Below are positions 60,307 through 64,000 of a stretch of 64,000 nt of DNA, in pieces. This DNA is from CAZFBA01 sp964517135 (lineage in GTDB: Bacteria > Cyanobacteriota > Vampirovibrionia > JBFMGH01), in NCBI GenBank assembly GCA_964517135.1, contig CAZFBA010000002.1:62001-126000 (forward strand), written 5' to 3'. The number at the start of each line of letters is the position of its first letter. The first letter of the stretch is position 1. A program made the translations under genes and the position numbers. The notes beneath the pieces are model-generated. The model saw only the letters and a program-made list of their open reading frames with translations, searched no databases and had not been told where the DNA came from.

Positions 60307-61214
60307 CTCTTTAAAAGATTTTGTAGTGCTTGATCTAATGCAGGATACCTGAATTTATAATTTTCAGTGGTAAGCTTTTCCGGTATTACCCTTTGACCTT
60401 TAAGAATGACATCTCCAAGTTCGCCAAGTACTGGTTTAATAACAAATCCGGGAATAGCCGGTAATATTACGGGTCTATTAAGTGCTTTTCCCAGTGCTTT
60501 TGAGAACTCTCTGTTCCTTACAGGTTCAGGTGCTGTGCAGTTTATGGACCCTGTTATATGTCTGTTTTCTATTAAAAAGCAGATAATTTCGCAGAGGTCT
60601 TCTATGTGAATCCAGCTGAACCACTGTCTGCCGCTGCCCAGTGCACTGCCTGCACCCAGTTTAAAGGCCGGTAACATGGTTTTTAATGCGCCACCGTCTT
60701 TTCCCAGCACTATGCCAAACCGGCATATTGTTACCTTTTTCCCTGTTTTTTCTGCTTGCAGGGCTTCAGATTCCCAGTCTTTACATACACTGGCAAGAAA
60801 GTCATTACCTGATGGGGCCTGTTCATTTAATATCAGGTCATTATCATGTGTTCCATAAAACCCTATTGCAGAGGCGTTAATTAGATGTATATCCCTGTTT
60901 GTTTCCTGAAGAGTGTTGACAATATTTTTAGTCATGTTGATACGGCTATTTCGTATTTGCTGTCGGGCTTTTTTAGTCCATATTTGAAAAATAGAAGCTC
61001 CAGCGAGGTTAATTACTGCGTCATGGTTGATAAGTTCAGCCTGCCAGCTGTAAGGCTTGCCAGGGGAGCTTTGTATGTAATTGATATTGCTTGTCTGGCT
61101 ACCAATACTTATGTATTGCCTTGTCAATATACTTATTTGATGGCCTTTATGGCTGAGCACTTTAACCAGATTTGAACCAATAAACCCGGTACCACCGGTT
61201 ATAAATATCTTCAT
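60303..61214 (-). CDS. TIGR01777 family NAD(P)-dependent epimerase-like protein
   Basis: The 303-residue protein has an N-terminal Rossmann Gly motif, IFITGGTGFIGSNLVKVLSHKGHQISILTR. It also carries the family's NLAGASIF and INASAIGFYG (with Tyr), EKTGKKVTICRFGIVLGKDGG and a C-terminal RYPALDQALQNLL. TIGR01777 proteins (YfcH, SulA-like) are linked to cell division or septation in cyanobacteria and plastids, but the enzyme activity is not settled. It is convergent with the NeuB gene, overlapping by four bases at the stops. Confidence 0.88.
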   Translation of the reverse strand: MKIFITGGTGFIGSNLVKVLSHKGHQISILTRQYISIGSQTSNINYIQSSPGKPYSWQAELINHDAVINLAGASIFQIWTKKARQQIRNSRINMTKNIVNTLQETNRDIHLINASAIGFYGTHDNDLILNEQAPSGNDFLASVCKDWESEALQAEKTGKKVTICRFGIVLGKDGGALKTMLPAFKLGAGSALGSGRQWFSWIHIEDLCEIICFLIENRHITGSINCTAPEPVRNREFSKALGKALNRPVILPAIPGFVIKPVLGELGDVILKGQRVIPEKLTTENYKFRYPALDQALQNLLKS

Positions 61215-61266
61215 AGTTGAAATACTACTTATATTCTTGTAAATTGATTACTTTGATAATAAAAAC

Positions 61267-61340
61267 TGCGCCCGGCGGGATTTGAACCCACGACCTACGG
61301 CTTCGGAGACCGTCGCTCTATCCAACTGAGCTACAGGCGC
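61267..61340 (-). tRNA. tRNA-Arg (anticodon CCG)
   Basis: The 74-nt minus-strand cloverleaf has acceptor GCGCCTG/CGGGCGC, a D-arm with GTAGCTCAGTTGGATAGAGC, an anticodon stem ACGGT/GCCGT around CTCCGAA (anticodon CCG, decoding CGG) and a T-arm TTCAAAT. The discriminator is A and no CCA is encoded. Confidence 0.93.
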
Positions 61341-61481
61341 ATTCTTTAATATAAATCACTTTTAAATTAACAGATTCTATCTTATAAAGCAATTCTTTGT
61401 GATTGATTGTTTGCGGGCATGTTAACTCTTTTGTACAGTTAAATTTGTCCGAACGCATTAAAAATAATGCATCACGTCGCT

Positions 61482-61516
61482 AAAAAACAGGTTTACCCTT
61501 TGTTGAGAACCTGTTT
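61482..61516 (-). terminator. Rho-independent terminator after tRNA-Arg(UCU)
   Basis: On the minus strand AAACAGGTT and AACCTGTTT form a 9-bp stem (61516-61508 with 61493-61485) followed by a run of T residues to 61482. It lies about 35 bases beyond the tRNA 3' end at 61550. Confidence 0.8.
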
Positions 61517-61549
61517 CAGAATTTTGATTGTGAATACTCTTTAAAGAAG

Positions 61550-61623
61550 CACCCTGGGTTGGACTCGAACCAACGACCTAACGCTTAGAAGGCGCTTGCT
61601 CTATCCACCTGAGCTACCAGGGC
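61550..61623 (-). tRNA. tRNA-Arg (anticodon TCT)
   Basis: The 74-nt minus-strand gene has acceptor GCCCTGG/CCAGGGT, a D-arm with GTAGCTCAGGTGGATAGAGC, an anticodon stem around CTTCTAA (anticodon TCT, decoding AGA and, with wobble, AGG) and a T-arm GTTGG/CCAAC with TTCGAGT. The first acceptor pair is G-U and the discriminator is G. No CCA is encoded. Confidence 0.93.
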
Positions 61624-61812
61624 CTAGAATTTATTTTTGCACATAAATTTTTAAATGGAAATATTCCAGGGGAAATTTTTATAACATTTGTTAACTATCC
61701 ATGATTTATATTATCTCTGAGGCAATTATCGTTTGAGTTTATACCTATTGCAAAGCGTTAACATCCTTTTGTGAATGTTTAAATATTGCATTGAGATTAT
61801 AAAATGTTTTTA

Positions 61813-63369
61813 TTAGCTAAACTGCATCATTTGAGTACCAAACATCTGTAGCATATTTGGTGTTTGGCCTGCAAAAGTGTTGAGTTGTTGCTGTGTTGCC
61901 ATAACTTTTTGATAGGTTTCTGTATCACTGAGGTTATTTTGTCCTCTGGGGTTTGCACCTGTATTCATTGATCCTGTTGTTGAGTTGTTGAGCTTACCTA
62001 TCTGGTTAAAAGCATTTATATTAGAGGGGTTTGTTTTGTTAACTGCAATGTTAGAAAGAGTATTAACAGCCTCTTTGGAAGTTGAACCTCCTTCTGATGC
62101 AATGTTGCCGAGTAAACTAACGGCGTTATTTCTTACTTTACCGTTAGTACCAGGATCCTGGGCTACTGATCTGATAGTTTCCATACCTTCTTGAGCACTG
62201 GCACTGCCGGATTTGGCTATTTCTCCAAGCTCTGAAAGGGCTAACTGTGCTCTTGATGGGTTATTATCTTTAGAGAGTTTCTGGAGTCCACTTAGTGCAT
62301 GTCCATTACCATTAAGGGCAGCTTCTTTGAGCATTTGTGCAGCTCTGGTTGCAATTTCTACAGGTTCTGAGTGGACTGCCTGGGTGAGTCCTTTGGCGGC
62401 TTCTTTACTTCCTGCCCCTGTTGGAGATTCTTTTGCAATTTCTCCCAGTATATTGACTCCTCCCATGCGGTCTTCTTTAGAAAGATTACCTCTTTTCATC
62501 AGTGTATTAATAGCTGATGCTGTTTGTGCAGGGTCTTTATCCTTGGCTTCGCTGGCAACTTTAGTAAAATTAATGGCACCTTTCTTTAACAGGCCTTCAA
62601 AGGCTTCCTGTGCTCTGGGGTTTCTATCTGTCAAATGTAGCAATTTGGTTGCAGCTTCACCTGATCGTTCTGTTGGAGTGCTGGCTATCATTTCCAGAAC
62701 TTGAGGTCTACCTTCTGCTCCGGCAATTACCTGATCTATACCTTTTCCTGCGTTCTCTTGCAGCTTTTCAAAGGGGTTTTTGCTGTAGTCATTTAACTTG
62801 ATAAATGCTTTTTTATTGCCCATTAAAGCCTGTTCAACAAGAGCATCAACGGCTTTTTGAGGATCCAGGAGGGCTTCTGGCTCAACTGTTTTCATCAGGT
62901 CTCCGATATCCGGTCTGTCCTTGAGGTCCTGTGGAAGTTGTTTAAAGAGTGGATCCTGTTTGACTTCTTCTGGTATCTGCTTTAGATAGGTTTGGTCAGG
63001 TTTTTTGTTAGATAAGCGTTTTTCATGCTCCTGTATTTCTGCTTGTGCCTGACTTATTTGAGGCAGTATATCAGGTTTTTGTGGGTTATTGTTTTGTGGT
63101 TGCAGTGATTGGAAAGCGGTTTGTTTTTGATCTTTTGATAAAGATTCGTTAGCATAAAGGTTATAGGCAGCAAGGTTATTTAAATTGTTTATGATCTTTG
63201 ACGGATCTTGTGTTTGTTGTTGCTGCTGTTGTTGTGTTTGATTTTCCTTTTCATTGTCTGCTTCCCGGGGAGCCAATTGTTGTTGAAGTTTTTCAACACG
63301 ACATTGAGCAGCTTTGAGTTGCTGCGTTATTAACATTTGTTGATTTTGAGAGTTTAGGTGTACTGTCAA
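61813..63369 (-). CDS. Gln-rich, armadillo/HEAT-like repeat protein
   Basis: The 518-residue protein starts at TTG (GGAG eight bases upstream). Residues 1-80 are Gln-rich, including a run of seven Gln near 45-51, suggesting disorder. From about 165 on it consists of helical repeats of about 37-40 residues (for example MGGVNILGEIAKESP, SRAQLALSELGEIAKSGSAS, VRNNAVSLLGNIASEG and SKEAVNTLSNIAVN) resembling ARM/HEAT units. It has no signal peptide. Such a solenoid suggests protein binding. It is probably a lineage-specific family, and its function is unknown. The last 80 residues are Asn/Gln-rich. Confidence 0.7.
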   Translation of the reverse strand: MTVHLNSQNQQMLITQQLKAAQCRVEKLQQQLAPREADNEKENQTQQQQQQQTQDPSKIINNLNNLAAYNLYANESLSKDQKQTAFQSLQPQNNNPQKPDILPQISQAQAEIQEHEKRLSNKKPDQTYLKQIPEEVKQDPLFKQLPQDLKDRPDIGDLMKTVEPEALLDPQKAVDALVEQALMGNKKAFIKLNDYSKNPFEKLQENAGKGIDQVIAGAEGRPQVLEMIASTPTERSGEAATKLLHLTDRNPRAQEAFEGLLKKGAINFTKVASEAKDKDPAQTASAINTLMKRGNLSKEDRMGGVNILGEIAKESPTGAGSKEAAKGLTQAVHSEPVEIATRAAQMLKEAALNGNGHALSGLQKLSKDNNPSRAQLALSELGEIAKSGSASAQEGMETIRSVAQDPGTNGKVRNNAVSLLGNIASEGGSTSKEAVNTLSNIAVNKTNPSNINAFNQIGKLNNSTTGSMNTGANPRGQNNLSDTETYQKVMATQQQLNTFAGQTPNMLQMFGTQMMQFS

Positions 63370-63797
63370 ACTACCAACTCCAACAATTGTGGCAATTGTT
63401 TGTTGCCCTGAACCAGTTTTATCTTATGTGTCAGATATGCTCCAGTTTTCAGAGTCTTTGATAGTGGTTGTTTTAGTGTTTAGGCCGGTATACCCGGTAA
63501 AAGCATGCTAAAATGCTCTATTTTTATAAAAACACATGGTGCTGTCAAATTACCTGAAATTTTTTGTTTTGCAAATAAAATTTACAAATGTTAACTTTTT
63601 GTCTGTTGTGAGGCTTATTTTTTATGGAATCCCTATTGGGGTAATGTTTTTGCTCTGTCAGGTGCTTGAAGCTCTGTTATGAAATGATTTTGCTTAAATC
63701 TGAATTGGTGTGTGTTTGTAAACTCCTAGTTTTATAACATTTATCCTGTATAATAGATTATTAAGTAGGTTGTTTTGAAAATTTGAGGAACAAAGAG
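63370..63797. other. Divergent intergenic region upstream of the ARM-like and AMIN-like genes
   Basis: This 428-base region holds the TTGACA-led promoter candidate at 63521-63548 (minus) and a TATAAT at 63749-63754 (plus) about 45 bases before the GTG start of the right-hand gene. No gene is visible. Confidence 0.5.
63521..63548 (-). promoter_or_regulatory. Possible promoter of the ARM-like gene
   Basis: On the minus strand TTGACA (63548-63543) is followed after 16 bases by TAAAAA (63526-63521). The -35 is perfect and the -10 is weak. The leader would be about 140 bases. Confidence 0.4.
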
Positions 63798-64000
63798 GTG
63801 AATTACAAGGTTCTGAGTGCGATTTTATCTGTAGTAATGGTTATGTTGCTTTTGCCGCAAGCTGTTATGGCACAGGGATCTGTGAATTCGTTAAACAGTG
63901 TTAAGGTACAATCAGCTGGTGATAATGCTGTTGTTGTTGATGTGTATGTGAATTCTAGTGATGCAGTGGCAAAGCCTCAGATAAGTTCCAGAAAATATTC
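63798..64000 (+). CDS. AMIN-domain secretory protein, N-terminal part (cut by window edge)
   Basis: The frame opens at GTG 63798, eight bases after GAGGA, and runs off the window, so only about 67 residues are visible. A clear signal peptide (MNYKVLSAILSVVMVMLLLPQAVMAQ) precedes SVNSLNSVKVQSAGDNAVVVDVYVN. That strand pattern resembles an AMIN domain, found at the start of PilQ secretins and periplasmic amidases. Which of these it belongs to cannot be decided from this fragment. Confidence 0.6.
   Translation, partial: MNYKVLSAILSVVMVMLLLPQAVMAQGSVNSLNSVKVQSAGDNAVVVDVYVNSSDAVAKPQISSRKY

Overview
This is a low-GC bacterial chromosome segment with dense gene packing, mixed strands and ordinary Shine-Dalgarno sites. 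An Mla-type lipid transport operon (mlaE-mlaF-mlaD), lipoproteins and an AMIN-domain secretory protein point to an organism with an outer membrane. Several long proteins without familiar homologues, two of them with a low-complexity N-terminus ending in an F-x-G motif, resemble proteins of the non-photosynthetic sister lineage of Cyanobacteria (Vampirovibrionia/Melainabacteria, possibly Gastranaerophilales). That placement is an inference from protein style and gene content, not a measured result. I see no insertion sequence, prophage or CRISPR array.

Layout. 1-4870: end of an MFS transporter gene, two glycosyltransferases and a membrane-anchored TPR protein. 4875-8101: nitroreductase, then an operon of an LCP (LytR-CpsA-Psr) ligase, a secreted TPR protein and a small ACT-like protein. 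8174-9997: tRNA-Gly, a YkvA-like protein and a HEAT-repeat lipoprotein. 10063-12853: a radical SAM/SPASM enzyme downstream of two paralogous Pro/Gly-rich proteins that share both ends but not their middles. 13114-15656: agmatinase-family enzyme and a possible cysteine peptidase. 15783-20235: tRNA-Ala, then mlaE-mlaF-mlaD, a U32 peptidase-family protein and a YqeG phosphatase. 20685-26929: a GHL10 glycoside hydrolase and two amino-acid/dicarboxylate transporters. 26940-31186: TPR protein, diguanylate cyclase, small coiled-coil proteins, an unrecognised protein and a response regulator. 31369-32328: rplU-rpmA under a near-consensus promoter; L21 has a long charged tail. 32526-36616: GT2, a UDP-galactopyranose-mutase-like flavoprotein and a multi-membrane-span glycosyltransferase. 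36590-42056: an unrecognised membrane protein, pcm, a BlaI-type regulator with two small genes, an FMN reductase, spmA-spmB and a secreted protein apparently starting at CTG. 42133-46079: a three-subunit molybdenum hydroxylase with a MoaD-like protein convergent to it. 46521-54772: adenosine deaminase, mnmE, yidC-yidD-rnpA-rpmH divergent from dnaA, and an MscS channel. 55009-61214: Fur regulator, a 57-codon gene, dnaX coupled to sialic-acid-type neuA/neuB genes, and a TIGR01777 epimerase. 61267-64000: two tRNA-Arg genes, an armadillo-like Gln-rich protein and the start of an AMIN-domain protein.

How the genes fit together. Much of the window concerns the cell envelope: glycan assembly (GT28, GT2, GT39-like, UGM-like, NeuA/NeuB, LCP), lipid transport (Mla), membrane protein insertion (YidC/YidD) and envelope-anchored repeat proteins. 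The replication/translation core (dnaA, rpmH, rnpA, mnmE, dnaX, rplU, rpmA) is interleaved with it.

The best candidate for an undescribed system is 10063-12853. Two short proteins share the start MT-x-AQP-x-YGVPYP and a related tail. One carries four 20-residue Gly/Asn repeats with regularly placed aromatic-x-Asn triplets. Both have a similar A/T-rich element upstream and a hairpin just after the stop codon, and both are followed on the same strand by a radical SAM/SPASM enzyme. This looks like a peptide- or protein-modifying pair, and it is a hypothesis.
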